64,000 nt of DNA from Aestuariibacter sp. A3R04 (GTDB lineage Bacteria > Pseudomonadota > Gammaproteobacteria > Enterobacterales > Alteromonadaceae): contig NZ_JAHKQR010000011.1 in the NCBI RefSeq assembly GCF_018860805.1, positions 1,336,740 to 1,400,739 on the forward strand, read 5' to 3'. Below, in pieces: positions 52,038 to 60,155 of the stretch. The position numbers were made by a program, and so were the translations under genes. Position 1 is the first letter of the stretch, and each line of letters starts with the position of its first letter. The notes beneath the pieces are model-generated. The model had not been told where the DNA came from. It saw nothing but the letters and a program-made list of their open reading frames with translations, and made no database searches.

Positions 52038-52610
52038 ATGATCACGCGCGTATTCCGTAGTAAAAATTCACGTTCCACATATAGTATACTGTTTACTTGC
52101 TGCTTAACTCTGTCAGCTTGTTCATCGTTACCTGATGCCGCACCAACCCCATATAAAGCTGCAAAGTCTGCCAGCGAATACGGGTTTTCGTCTGTTCAAC
52201 TCGCTGAGGGTCAGTACAGGGTGATGTTCAAAGCAACCCAGGCCACAGACGCCGCCTCAGTTCAAGAATACACTTTGTACCGGGCTGCAGAAATTGCCAA
52301 AGCGCAAGGCTATTCATGGCTGACCATCACTAAAACAGATGTGGATAGAAAGACTACTCTTGGTAAAAGTGCAGTAAAAGCGGAAGCAAGTAAACAAGCA
52401 GTTTCCCCCATACTTACTGACCAACAATGCACCATGTCAGGATGTAGTCAGGTTGGACAACCTTTTCCTGCCTCCGCCACAGGTATGACCGTCGAAACGA
52501 GCATGATGAGAGATGTGTATTATTCGGTTGTCGTGCGCATGAGCCAGCACGAAGAAGACGCCTCCTTTTCTGTTGCTGAAATTTTACAACATCCCCCTGG
52601 CAACCAGTAG
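52038..52610 (+). CDS. Lipoprotein of the CC0125/CC1285 family
   Basis: A 190-residue lipoprotein: signal sequence with lipobox LSAC near residue 29, then a domain beginning YKAAKSASEYGFSSVQLAEG and continuing YRVMFKATQATD. A YTLYRAAEIAKAQGYSWLTI stretch is shared with the CC0125-type family. The likely outer-membrane location is inferred. I start at ATG 52038, 6 nt after AGGA; ATG 52032 is too close to it. It lies 69 bp after the yqjDE-like operon and ends in a strong terminator. Confidence 0.8.
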   Translation: MITRVFRSKNSRSTYSILFTCCLTLSACSSLPDAAPTPYKAAKSASEYGFSSVQLAEGQYRVMFKATQATDAASVQEYTLYRAAEIAKAQGYSWLTITKTDVDRKTTLGKSAVKAEASKQAVSPILTDQQCTMSGCSQVGQPFPASATGMTVETSMMRDVYYSVVVRMSQHEEDASFSVAEILQHPPGNQ

Positions 52611-52632
52611 TGAAAAACAGGAACAAGCAACT

Positions 52633-52660
52633 GCCCGCATTACGCGGGCTTTTCTTTTTT
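52633..52660 (+). terminator. Rho-independent terminator after the lipoprotein gene
   Basis: GCCCGC (52633-52638) pairs with GCGGGC (52644-52649) around ATTAC, followed by TTTTCTTTTTT. Confidence 0.9.
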
Positions 52661-52789
52661 ACACAGTGTGATGTAAGAAAAGCCAAACCTTGAGCAATTC
52701 TTCTTCAACGCAGGCATAAATTCGAACAGAAAAGTAATTTTTTCTTTTGATATCATACAGATGAACCCTTAAGACAGGAAAAGAAAAAC

Positions 52790-52805
52790 TGGCTTAACCT
52801 GTGCA
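52790..52805 (+). promoter_or_regulatory. Sigma-54 promoter candidate, DUF2383 gene
   Basis: TGGCTTAACCTGTGCA keeps TGG-N10-GCA. The -12 GC is 42 nt before the start codon. Weaker at -24 (TGGCTT). TATCATACAG, 30 nt further up, also occurs upstream of the DUF1328 promoter. Confidence 0.45.
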
Positions 52806-52846
52806 ACCTCATAGCGTATTGACAATTACCATATGGAGATCGTCCT

Positions 52847-53299
52847 ATGCTAACCTCACCTTTTCACAGATCTGTGTTTATTTCCGATATCATTCGAATT
52901 TTAAACAGTGGTGCTGAATTTTACCGAGAGGGTATTCGCGTTACATGTAGCGAACATGTCATAGCCATGTACACTCGAATGCTGGAAGAAAAACAACAAG
53001 CTGTAGTTGAGCTATTGCCACATGCAAAGCCAGACCTTGCTGCAAATCAAAAACAGTCTGATTGGTTGATAGATATTGAGCGGCGTTATACCAGTTTTAC
53101 CAGCCAGCTATCTGAACAACATGACTTATCGTTTATTACCCATCTGGTAAAACTTGAAAGTCAGATCGTAGACAATCTTGACGCCGTATTGGATACGGAG
53201 CAGTCACAGGAATGCGCCCAGACAGTGAGAAAAATTCGCGCCCGAATGATTCAGTGCAAGGAAGAGATGTTATCTCTTAAACAGGCAAAAGCGATATAA
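52847..53299 (+). CDS. DUF2383-type four-helix-bundle protein
   Basis: A 150-residue, all-helical soluble protein. DIIRILNSGAEFYREGIRV and the charged helices that follow fit the DUF2383/PA2169-type ferritin-like family, often found with stress genes. Family assignment is by the first helix and overall pattern. No obvious iron-binding ExxH pair is seen. TGGAGA precedes the ATG. Confidence 0.65.
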   Translation: MLTSPFHRSVFISDIIRILNSGAEFYREGIRVTCSEHVIAMYTRMLEEKQQAVVELLPHAKPDLAANQKQSDWLIDIERRYTSFTSQLSEQHDLSFITHLVKLESQIVDNLDAVLDTEQSQECAQTVRKIRARMIQCKEEMLSLKQAKAI

Positions 53300-53308
53300 C
53301 GCGCGCGA

Positions 53309-53959
53309 TCATCGCTCGTCCATGATATTTAGCGTATTCGCCCGTTCAACCCAATCCAGATCCCGGGTTTGTTCATCCAATGTGCCTTTTGCATCTTCCA
53401 GAAACATCTGACAAAAATAGTTTACGCACTGAAAACGTTCGCGATAAGTCTTTAATTGCACTTCCATTTCATGCATGGCATTGGCAAATTCCGAGTTGGA
53501 TTTTGACAATTCATAATCGCATTTTAAATAAGCGCAAAGTACATCCGCTGCCTTTGCCAAGGCCACGTGGATATCTTCTTTGTCTTGCTCTATCAACGGC
53601 TGGTAGCGTGCCTGAAGCGGCTCTGGTAGCGTTTGCAAGAGCATTGCTTCAAAGCGGCGTTCCAGCTTTTTTATTGCTGTCGTGGTGTCCGGGTCGTGAT
53701 ATTTCACCGGGCTGGGAATATCACTCATGCCAGCAATTTCACTGCCTTCGTGAAAAATTGCCATGGTTGCGACACGGTCGGGCATCACATTTTCATTAAA
53801 TACGTCTTTTGCTATAGAACCCAGCATATGGGCCACCACAGCGGCTTCATAGATATGTGTTGACAGCATTTCTTCCTGAAATTGAGCCATCAGGGGCCAA
53901 CGCTTTACGTTTCGCGCCCTTTGCATTAAGCCAATAAAAGCAGAGTGATTCTTTGACAT
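53309..53959 (-). CDS. yfbR: YfbR-like HD-domain 5'-deoxynucleotidase, with HE in place of HD
   Basis: A 216-residue cytoplasmic phosphohydrolase; E. coli YfbR removes phosphate from dNMPs. Shared landmarks: KRWPLM, STHIYEAAVVAHML (His35), the D139 region AKAADVLCAYLKC. The central HD pair (H68-D69 in E. coli, YHDASE) reads FHEGSE here, so Asp is replaced by Glu71 while His70 and Glu74 remain. Glu can still ligand a metal, so activity is uncertain. It is the only gene in the stress cluster without a TGG-N10-GCA element, converging with the DUF2383 gene. Confidence 0.82.
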   Translation of the reverse strand: MSKNHSAFIGLMQRARNVKRWPLMAQFQEEMLSTHIYEAAVVAHMLGSIAKDVFNENVMPDRVATMAIFHEGSEIAGMSDIPSPVKYHDPDTTTAIKKLERRFEAMLLQTLPEPLQARYQPLIEQDKEDIHVALAKAADVLCAYLKCDYELSKSNSEFANAMHEMEVQLKTYRERFQCVNYFCQMFLEDAKGTLDEQTRDLDWVERANTLNIMDER

Positions 53960-54141
53960 AGTTCGCCAGTCGTTGCTTGATAAGTGAGTGAGTGTATCAG
54001 GATTTACCTGATTGAGCCGAATATTACTGTATTGTGGCAGCTGTGTAATTTATGCATAGACCTTGTAACTCTGTGCCAGCTTGGGAACATCCCTCACTTC
54101 AAAAACAAAATAAAACAATAAATATCATACAGTTAAATCAT

Positions 54142-54157
54142 GGCACACATTACGCAT
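54142..54157 (+). promoter_or_regulatory. Sigma-54 promoter candidate, DUF1328/entericidin-like unit
   Basis: TGGCACACATTACGCA has a perfect -24 TGGCAC and GCA at -12, separated by N10. The GC lies 40 nt before the DUF1328 start codon. Confidence 0.6.
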
Positions 54158-54196
54158 AATTATTTATGAACTTACAATGAGCAAGAGGAAAACGTT

Positions 54197-54373
54197 ATGC
54201 TAGGTTGGGCAGTTACATTTTTCATTATCGCCATTATCGCAGCAGTTTTTGGCTTCGGAGGCATTGCCGGTGCAGCAACAGGCATTGCTCAGTTCTTATT
54301 TTTCGTGTTTGTCGCGCTACTCGTTATTTCGCTGTTAGCGAATGCGTTTCGCGGTAAGTCACCACGAGCATAA
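54197..54373 (+). CDS. DUF1328 (YtjA-like) small membrane protein
   Basis: A 58-residue inner-membrane protein: [20 protein letters not shown], then [20 protein letters not shown], then a short helix and a basic tail. The two glycine/alanine-rich helices are the DUF1328 signature. Members are commonly stress-induced; the function is unknown. AGAGGAA precedes the ATG. The entericidin-like gene follows 27 bp later, probably in the same transcript. Confidence 0.85.
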   Translation: MLGWAVTFFIIAIIAAVFGFGGIAGAATGIAQFLFFVFVALLVISLLANAFRGKSPRA

Positions 54374-54400
54374 ATTTTTTGGAAAAAAGGAGAGAGGAAC

Positions 54401-54595
54401 ATGAAGTATTATAAATTGTTACTTAAATCACTGCTGGTTGCGGGATTTGCATTTACACTCACCGCCTGTGGCGATGGTGATGCCGAAAACGCTGGTGAAG
54501 AACTAGACGAAGTAATGACAGATGCAGGTAACGCCGTAGAGGATGCCTGTGAAGATGTAAAAGATGGAGTGAATGCAGAAGACAAGGATTGCTAA
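54401..54595 (+). CDS. Entericidin-like small lipoprotein
   Basis: A 64-residue lipoprotein: a basic N-terminus, a hydrophobic segment and lipobox LTAC (Cys23), then about 40 very acidic residues (GDGDAENAGEELDEVMTDAG). Cys50 and Cys64 also occur. It resembles entericidin B in size and layout, though the acidic tail is unusual. GGAGAGAGGA precedes the ATG. It shares a unit with DUF1328 and ends at a clear terminator. Confidence 0.7.
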   Translation: MKYYKLLLKSLLVAGFAFTLTACGDGDAENAGEELDEVMTDAGNAVEDACEDVKDGVNAEDKDC

Positions 54596-54613
54596 CTCCT
54601 CCTTTTTACAGCC

Positions 54614-54650
54614 GACAAGAAAACCAGGATTTCCCTGGTTTTCTTTTGTC
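54614..54650 (+). terminator. Terminator after the entericidin-like gene
   Basis: AAGAAAACCAGG (54617-54628) pairs with CCTGGTTTTCTT (54634-54645) around ATTTC, followed by TTGTC. The A and T tracts flank both arms, so it may also serve the converging operon on the minus strand. Confidence 0.85.
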
Positions 54651-54678
54651 TGTTACACCTGCCGACTGCTGCGAAGGT

Positions 54679-55230
54679 TCATTTGTACAGATTATTCCAC
54701 TTGTCCCACCGCGTTGAGACCAAGTTGGTGAGAAAGGTAATGTTATCATTGGTCAACTGCCGATAGTCAAAATACGGTGTGATAATCATTTGCTGATAGT
54801 CAATAATACCGAAATCGCGGCGTATCCACTGAGCTTTATCAGTAAGCCCCATACTTTTCGCATAAGTCTTTCCCATCACGATATTTATAGCCGCCCGGGA
54901 CGCCGGAGGAGTAAATAGCAACGCGGTTACTCCTGTATGAGTCAACAAATTGCTATCGCGATACTGCTGCCAGGATAGCGTGGAATGGGAGCTGACAGTG
55001 ATTTGTTGGTCTGACAACTGTTGGTCTAACTGAAACACCCATTTGGCGTAAACGTTAAAGACTTTTCGCCAGCCATTACCGCAGGCCGTATTTATCTGCT
55101 GAATGATATCACCATTTATGCCCACAACCTCACCGTCTCCGCCCGGTAATAAAAAACTGGGACGGTGTTGAATATAAACATGGATAGGACCCTGAGGGTT
55201 ACCCAAACCGGCAATACTTTCGTTTTGCAT
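54679..55230 (-). CDS. Uncharacterised 183-residue protein, last gene of the mlaA operon
   Basis: A soluble-looking protein with no signal peptide and no membrane segment. It begins MQNESIAGLGNPQGPIHVYI then HRPSFLLPGGDGEVVGING, and holds a central QQYRDSNLLTHTGVTALLF stretch and an aromatic-rich C-terminus. It may belong to the DUF6942 group, but I am not certain. It starts 22 bp after the MMPL exporter gene and should be co-transcribed with it. No catalytic motif is evident. Confidence 0.7.
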   Translation of the reverse strand: MQNESIAGLGNPQGPIHVYIQHRPSFLLPGGDGEVVGINGDIIQQINTACGNGWRKVFNVYAKWVFQLDQQLSDQQITVSSHSTLSWQQYRDSNLLTHTGVTALLFTPPASRAAINIVMGKTYAKSMGLTDKAQWIRRDFGIIDYQQMIITPYFDYRQLTNDNITFLTNLVSTRWDKWNNLYK

Positions 55231-55252
55231 AGGGTTGTATACCTGAAATGAC

Positions 55253-57691
55253 CTAGCTTTTAACGAACCGGTTGAGTAATGCAGGTAGCAACGTCAGATC
55301 GTTAAACAAAGCCATCATCATAGCAAGTGCAGTCAGTAATCCAAAATAAACGCTGGGAATAAAATCGGAAAAACCAAACAGGGAAAAGCCCGCTGAAATG
55401 ATCACAGAGGTAAATAAGATAGCCAGACCAGAGTGACTGAAAGCAGCCCGACTGCCAGATTGTGCGATGGTCATCTTATCGCTGCTGTCCCTTATACCGG
55501 TTATGTAACTGTCCACAAAATGAATAGTATCATCAACAGCAATGCCCATTGCTATTGCAGCAATTGTAATTGTCATAATATCCAGCGAGATGCCCAGCCA
55601 TCCAATAACACCGAGGATCCCCAATGTAGTGAGAATATTGGGGATTAACGCAATAGCAGCGATTGTTACAGACCGAAAGATCAGCAGCATCACACCACCT
55701 AAAACAAAGTACACTAAGCCGAGGGTTTTTATTTGGGAATCAAATAACCGACTGAGAATATCTTGATATAACACAAACAAGTTTGTCAGCGTGTATTGTT
55801 GCTCAGACAAGCCAACAGCCTTGAGGTCGTGATTAATTTGTTCCATCAAACGTTGTCGGTCGAGACCTTGTGTCGTGTCCTGAACACGGGTAGCGATGCG
55901 ATATTTTCCACTGTCAGCTGAAAAATAGGCACCCACCAACTGGTTAGCAACTTGCTTATCCAGTATATGGTAAAGGGTCGTAAGTTCGTACTCCGTTAAT
56001 GGCTTGTCATTGTTTAATGATTTGGCCAACTCAGTGAAATTCACTACTGAGGTAACACTTCCAGTGGCGTCAAACGCCTTTATGGCTGCCTGAACGAGCT
56101 GTAATTGCCCGACTTGCCTGGCCCCTAGAACCAATTCTGAAGAGGTTGTGGGCTCAGCGTCTACAATAATATCCAGCGAAGTCGAACCGCCAAAGTCTTT
56201 GTCGATAAATGCCAACTCCTGATAAACGCGGGTATCCTTGGCAAAATAGTTGATAAAGGAATTTTCAACATTCAGCTTCCCAATACCAACAGCCAACCCC
56301 AAAAACACTACCACCACTAGCGTTGCTACGCCCATAGGTGAGCTCAATGTCAGTTTGCGTAGTCTTGTTAATCCAGCGGTGACAAAAACGTAGTCTTGAG
56401 TCTCCTTTTGGGCAGGTAAAAAAGAAAGTACCGCAGGAAATAACAACAAGCTCACCAGCATGGTAATGGTCATGGCCGACAGCATCATCCATCCAAAGGA
56501 AACCACAGGCTGTAGCCCTGAAAATATCAACGCGCCAAAGCCCACCGATGTGGTTAAGGTGGCGTAAAAACACGGAGCCAGCTTTTTTTCCAGTGCAATG
56601 ATAATTCTTTCATTTTGGGTTAAAAGTGGATCACTTCTCGCCACATCCCGATATTGTCCAATAAGGTGGATCATCACTGCCAGAGTAAGGATTAATTGCA
56701 ATGCGATGAAGTTTGCCGATATCACTGTGGTTCGCATATCCAGAAAACCAAAAAGTCCCATCGTCATCCCCACACTAACGACACAGGTCATGACGGGAAA
56801 GATCATCCATTTCACCGATCGATATAGCAGTAAAAGAAGCAGTAATATGACTGCTGCAATGGCAAGACCAAAGCGGAAAAGATCAGATTTTATAATGTCA
56901 ATAAGATGCTGGCCCACAACATAAGCTCCACCGAGATAAGTATTAGCGCGATTGCCGACCGTCTCGCTAATGGCAGTAATATGTGCAATTTCCTTTTTGC
57001 GTTGCAAAGTAAGCTGCTTTCGTATCGGATCTGCTTGCCGTTGTAATCGCGCTATCGCTTTCTCATCACTTTCTGTTAGTGACTCCCCAGACAACACTTT
57101 GCGCTGAATAGCCGTTATCTGTCTTTCCAGCGCCGTCAATGCGGGCGAGGATTCAAATACAATCTGAATCGCAGTCGCCGTACTGTCTCTATTTATAAGC
57201 AAATCAGTGAAAATGGGATGATTGACAATGAGAGAGCGCATTTGCTCAGGGCTGTATCGCTGATGCTCCCACGTGAGTCGGCTCACGTCCGTATCACCAG
57301 ACAACGCACTGACGTCCGCTATCAAAGGTACAGTAAGTATTGATGTAACTGCACGTACGCGGGGCATTTGTTTTAACGCGTCGGACAACTGCCTAAGGTC
57401 ATCAAACGTTTGCTTACTGAAAACGGCGTGTTGCTTGGGCTCGTAAGCGAGGAGGATAAACTCGTCCGGCGAAAATGTCTGGTCGGCAACCTGAGATTCA
57501 ACATAGAGCCGGTTGTTTTTAACCAGCAGCGTATCTGCTGACGCATCGATTTTGAACTGTGAAATGTAAAAGCCCAGCGCCAGTGCGGCTAAGGCAAAAA
57601 GCGTCACTATAACCCAGCGCCCCCTGACGATTAGTTCAGCAATCTGCCTTACCCGCGTGTTACTGCTCACCGAGTTCGAAAAGTTGGTCAC
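55253..57691 (-). CDS. MMPL/HpnN-type RND transporter
   Basis: An 812-residue inner-membrane transporter with two repeats of six transmembrane helices and two periplasmic loops (about residues 50-250 and 430-620). The second repeat holds GIAVDDTIHFVDSY, a typical MMPL/sterol-sensing-like stretch. It lies directly after mlaA and overlaps it by 32 bp, so it probably moves lipid between membranes together with that lipoprotein. I start at GTG 57691 with AGGGG 7 nt upstream; the longer frame runs far into mlaA. Substrate and direction are unknown. Confidence 0.88.
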   Translation of the reverse strand: MTNFSNSVSSNTRVRQIAELIVRGRWVIVTLFALAALALGFYISQFKIDASADTLLVKNNRLYVESQVADQTFSPDEFILLAYEPKQHAVFSKQTFDDLRQLSDALKQMPRVRAVTSILTVPLIADVSALSGDTDVSRLTWEHQRYSPEQMRSLIVNHPIFTDLLINRDSTATAIQIVFESSPALTALERQITAIQRKVLSGESLTESDEKAIARLQRQADPIRKQLTLQRKKEIAHITAISETVGNRANTYLGGAYVVGQHLIDIIKSDLFRFGLAIAAVILLLLLLLYRSVKWMIFPVMTCVVSVGMTMGLFGFLDMRTTVISANFIALQLILTLAVMIHLIGQYRDVARSDPLLTQNERIIIALEKKLAPCFYATLTTSVGFGALIFSGLQPVVSFGWMMLSAMTITMLVSLLLFPAVLSFLPAQKETQDYVFVTAGLTRLRKLTLSSPMGVATLVVVVFLGLAVGIGKLNVENSFINYFAKDTRVYQELAFIDKDFGGSTSLDIIVDAEPTTSSELVLGARQVGQLQLVQAAIKAFDATGSVTSVVNFTELAKSLNNDKPLTEYELTTLYHILDKQVANQLVGAYFSADSGKYRIATRVQDTTQGLDRQRLMEQINHDLKAVGLSEQQYTLTNLFVLYQDILSRLFDSQIKTLGLVYFVLGGVMLLIFRSVTIAAIALIPNILTTLGILGVIGWLGISLDIMTITIAAIAMGIAVDDTIHFVDSYITGIRDSSDKMTIAQSGSRAAFSHSGLAILFTSVIISAGFSLFGFSDFIPSVYFGLLTALAMMMALFNDLTLLPALLNRFVKS

Positions 57692-58514
57692 GTCGTTGCC
57701 CCTGAATATACTGATTGCGGAAATAAATGTATGGGTCATCAGCCTTGTCGTACAAGGTGCGATAGGTGTCAGACTGCTGGGAAAAGTCGTCGATCCCCTC
57801 ACCTATTCTCAACTGGTAAGTTTCAGGCGGCTGGGCTATGTAATTCACTGGGTGAACCAATCCTTCAGTGACGATGGAAAAGGCTTCTCTAGGATCTGCA
57901 GGCCCGAGGATTGGTAACACGACATACGGCCCTGCACCAATGTCGTAATGCTGCAGCGTTGTTGCCAGAGTTTGTTTCTGCGGTAGCAAATCAAACCAGC
58001 GTTGGGCGGGGTCAAATAAACCAAGTATGCCAAGGGTGGAATTGATGACAAACCGGCCCAGGTTTGTTCCCGCTCTTGCTATTTCTCCGGTCATGGCATG
58101 GTTAACCAGGTTGAGTGGTTCCCGAAGATTGTCAAATACATTGCCTATTTTATCTCTGACCGGCGCAGGCACCACATACTGGTAACCATCGGCAAGAGGT
58201 AACAACGCATAGCGATAGGTGACGTGATTAAATTGGAACATTGTCCGGTTGAAGCCTTCCCACGGATCGTGATAATAAAGTTCACCTGTGGTTGACGTGC
58301 CATCCGCTAACGCTACTACAGTCGGCGCAACCGATAGCGCTCCCTGACTGGTGTTTACAGTGGCCGTTCGCCCTTGGCTTAATTGATTTACCTCATCATT
58401 TCTGTTCGATATTGCTTCTCGTTGAACCTGTTTATTTTCTGGTGCGTGGTCTGGCTGTGATGCACACCCAGACAGAACAATAAAACACAAACAACAAATT
58501 CTATAAACGCGCAT
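57660..58514 (-). CDS. mlaA: MlaA/VacJ family outer-membrane lipoprotein
   Basis: A 284-residue lipoprotein: lipobox LSGC near residue 17, then a 70-residue linker and the MlaA domain. The domain starts HDPWEGFNRTMFQFNHVTYR and contains LREPLNLVNHAMTGEIARAG, GILGLFDPA and GPYVVLPILGPADPREAF. MlaA removes phospholipid from the outer leaflet of the outer membrane. ATG 58514 is preceded by AGGTGGG. It overlaps the upstream 113-residue gene by 14 bp and the MMPL gene by 32 bp. Confidence 0.92.
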   Translation of the reverse strand: MRVYRICCLCFIVLSGCASQPDHAPENKQVQREAISNRNDEVNQLSQGRTATVNTSQGALSVAPTVVALADGTSTTGELYYHDPWEGFNRTMFQFNHVTYRYALLPLADGYQYVVPAPVRDKIGNVFDNLREPLNLVNHAMTGEIARAGTNLGRFVINSTLGILGLFDPAQRWFDLLPQKQTLATTLQHYDIGAGPYVVLPILGPADPREAFSIVTEGLVHPVNYIAQPPETYQLRIGEGIDDFSQQSDTYRTLYDKADDPYIYFRNQYIQGQRRDQLFELGEQ

Positions 58515-58842
58515 AGGTCCCACCTGTTGTAAATTGATGATGCGTCAATATTCTTTGCGCACGCGCCAGCGCATCATCCCGACTGTAGTCCCAGTCGTTG
58601 TCGTCATACTTACGGGCTAGGGACAGGTAATGTTCAATTCTTTGTTTACGTAATTGGTGATACCGATTCTGCGGTTCAAAGTGAGCAGTCTGGAACGCCG
58701 AAATCACCCCCTCGACGGGATCGTGTTCACTCTCCAGCCCCCTGCTATCAGCGTTGCCTCTGACATACTGTCCAGCGGAAAGCAAGATGGCACCAGCCAC
58801 ACACAGTAAAAATAGAACAGCCAAACGAAAATATGGGTTCAT
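58501..58842 (-). CDS. Small membrane protein, first gene of the mlaA operon
   Basis: A 113-residue protein with one N-terminal hydrophobic segment (LAVLFLLCVAGAILLSAG, a signal anchor) and a charged, helical domain rich in Arg, Tyr and Asp. No family is recognised. I start at ATG 58842 with GGAGA upstream; the longer frame lacks such support. It overlaps mlaA by 14 bp, so it is probably a partner in the lipid transport unit. Confidence 0.65.
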   Translation of the reverse strand: MNPYFRLAVLFLLCVAGAILLSAGQYVRGNADSRGLESEHDPVEGVISAFQTAHFEPQNRYHQLRKQRIEHYLSLARKYDDNDWDYSRDDALARAQRILTHHQFTTGGTYARL

Positions 58843-58877
58843 AGCGATGTCTCCGGAATGATACACACAGAAAGACA

Positions 58878-58893
58878 TGCACTGCCCATACCA
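58878..58893 (-). promoter_or_regulatory. Sigma-54 promoter candidate, mlaA operon
   Basis: On the minus strand TGGTATGGGCAGTGCA keeps TGG-N10-GCA, with the -12 GC 36 nt before the start codon. It shares TGGTATG with the BON-gene element. Confidence 0.45.
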
Positions 58894-58908
58894 GATAAAC
58901 AACTTCAC

Positions 58909-58939
58909 AACCCACTTAAACTTTTGTTTTAAATGGGTT
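58909..58939 (+). terminator. Weak terminator-like hairpin
   Basis: AACCCA (58909-58914) pairs with TGGGTT (58934-58939), with further A/T pairing inside, followed by TTTCT on the plus strand. No plus-strand gene is upstream. It may instead be part of the upstream region of the mlaA operon. Confidence 0.25.
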
Positions 58940-59032
58940 TTTCTAGAAGATACTGGCGATATATGAAAGAAGATTTAACGGTGGGAAAAAAGGAAATAGC
59001 AGCAAGTAAAATTTGCTGCCAGAGAACAACAC

Positions 59033-59197
59033 TTAACCATTGCTGACTTTCAATTTTATCACCTTGGCAGATTGACGCGCGCAAATAGAAGATGGTTTTT
59101 TGTATCTGTCAAACCAATTGTAAACCGGTTGATTCTGCAACATTTTTTCGAACGCAGTTTCTGGCTGGGGACGATGTTTTGTTTTAAAAAGTTTCAT
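59033..59197 (-). CDS. Small 54-residue basic protein between mlaA operon and BON gene
   Basis: From ATG 59197: MKLFKTKHRPQPETAFEKML, then QNQPVYNWFDRYKKPSSICA and RQSAKVIKLKVSNG. AGGGA lies 6 nt before the ATG and TGG-N10-GCA lies further up with the -12 GC 33 nt away. Strongly basic with no membrane segment. No family known. It lies in a 670-base interval (58843-59512) otherwise without genes. Confidence 0.5.
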   Translation of the reverse strand: MKLFKTKHRPQPETAFEKMLQNQPVYNWFDRYKKPSSICARQSAKVIKLKVSNG

Positions 59198-59229
59198 GTG
59201 TTTCCCTGTAATTAGTTGGGTGCCGAGCT

Positions 59230-59245
59230 TGCGCTATCGCTACCA
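59230..59245 (-). promoter_or_regulatory. Weak sigma-54 promoter candidate, 54-residue gene
   Basis: TGGTAGCGATAGCGCA on the minus strand keeps TGG-N10-GCA, but -12 reads GCGCA and -24 TGGTAG, so this is the weakest of the six. Confidence 0.3.
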
Positions 59246-59475
59246 AACTTTCCGGTAGTATATAACACTCTCCACCCTCCCACCTTTGAACTTTAGGGTG
59301 ATAATCTAAAGAATTAGTACTTAAACACTGGTATCGAATTAGGTCACAGTAAGCTGTGATTAACTCATAAGTGACTCGTGTGTTGAATAGCTCTCAGTAT
59401 CCTGCGAAATTAAATGGGTCAGCAAAGTTAAATAGCTATCCGCTTAGAACCACTTATTTTTAGCTCAGCCATCAA

Positions 59476-59498
59476 AAAAGGCGCCGTCGGCGCCTTTT
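59476..59498 (-). terminator. Rho-independent terminator after the BON gene
   Basis: AAAAGGCGCC and GGCGCCTTTT form a perfect 10-bp stem around GTC, 14 bases beyond the BON gene stop. Confidence 0.88.
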
Positions 59499-59512
59499 CT
59501 TATCGCTTATAT

Positions 59513-60118
59513 CTACTCACTTTTCATTGTAGTTTCAGCTTCGCTCACTGTAAGGTTGTCTTCCACATCCAAAACGTCACTGGCGTTTCTGGCAATTTCA
59601 ACGGCCAGATCTCGTTCTGCGTCAGACTCAACCGTGCCGGTCAATGTCACGTTGCCGTTTTCTACGTCTACGTCAATATCGAAACCGGAAATGTCTGTGT
59701 CCATTAATAGCCGAGTTTTAATAACTGTGGCAATTTTAGCATCAGTGAGCTCACTCACCTCATCTTCCGAAGACATTTCATTATCGTCAGCCATGGCCGA
59801 CAGATCCGGCTCAGCGACAACCGTTAACTGATTATCAACGTCAGTTACGCCATCTATATTGGCAATCAGCTCTTCAGCAAGTTTTTTGTCCACCGAATTT
59901 TCAACCTTACCGGTTAACAAAACTTTTCCTTGGTGAACATCGGTATTAATGTCAAAGGAATTGAGGTTGCCATTGAACAGCAAAGTCGCTTCAGCTTTGC
60001 CGTCAATCCACGCGTCTTTGGCGCCTTCTTCCCATTTGTTGTCGGTCTCCATAGACCCGGCATAAGCGGAAGTTGCTAATGTACCAGCTACTAACACAGA
60101 TAGAATTGTACGTTTCAT
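59513..60118 (-). CDS. Periplasmic two-BON-domain protein (OsmY-like)
   Basis: A 201-residue periplasmic protein: signal peptide (MKRTILSVLVAGTLATSAYA, cleavage near residue 20), then two BON domains (residues about 40-100 and 118-190; GKVLLTGKVENSVDKKLAEE and GNVTLTGTVESDAERDLAVE are the paired core motifs). The acidic linker holds SSEDEVSE. BON domains bind phospholipid surfaces; OsmY is osmotic/stress induced. I start at ATG 60118 with AAGGAGAG upstream. A sigma-54-type element lies 38 nt upstream. Confidence 0.88.
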   Translation of the reverse strand: MKRTILSVLVAGTLATSAYAGSMETDNKWEEGAKDAWIDGKAEATLLFNGNLNSFDINTDVHQGKVLLTGKVENSVDKKLAEELIANIDGVTDVDNQLTVVAEPDLSAMADDNEMSSEDEVSELTDAKIATVIKTRLLMDTDISGFDIDVDVENGNVTLTGTVESDAERDLAVEIARNASDVLDVEDNLTVSEAETTMKSE

Positions 60119-60155
60119 AACTAGCTCTCCTTTTTGAAAGTGCACATAACCTAAT

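Noticed and set aside
59344..59359. TCACAG-TAAG-CTGTGA as a CRP site
   Set aside because: The half-sites are in the wrong orientation; CRP needs TGTGA-N6-TCACA.
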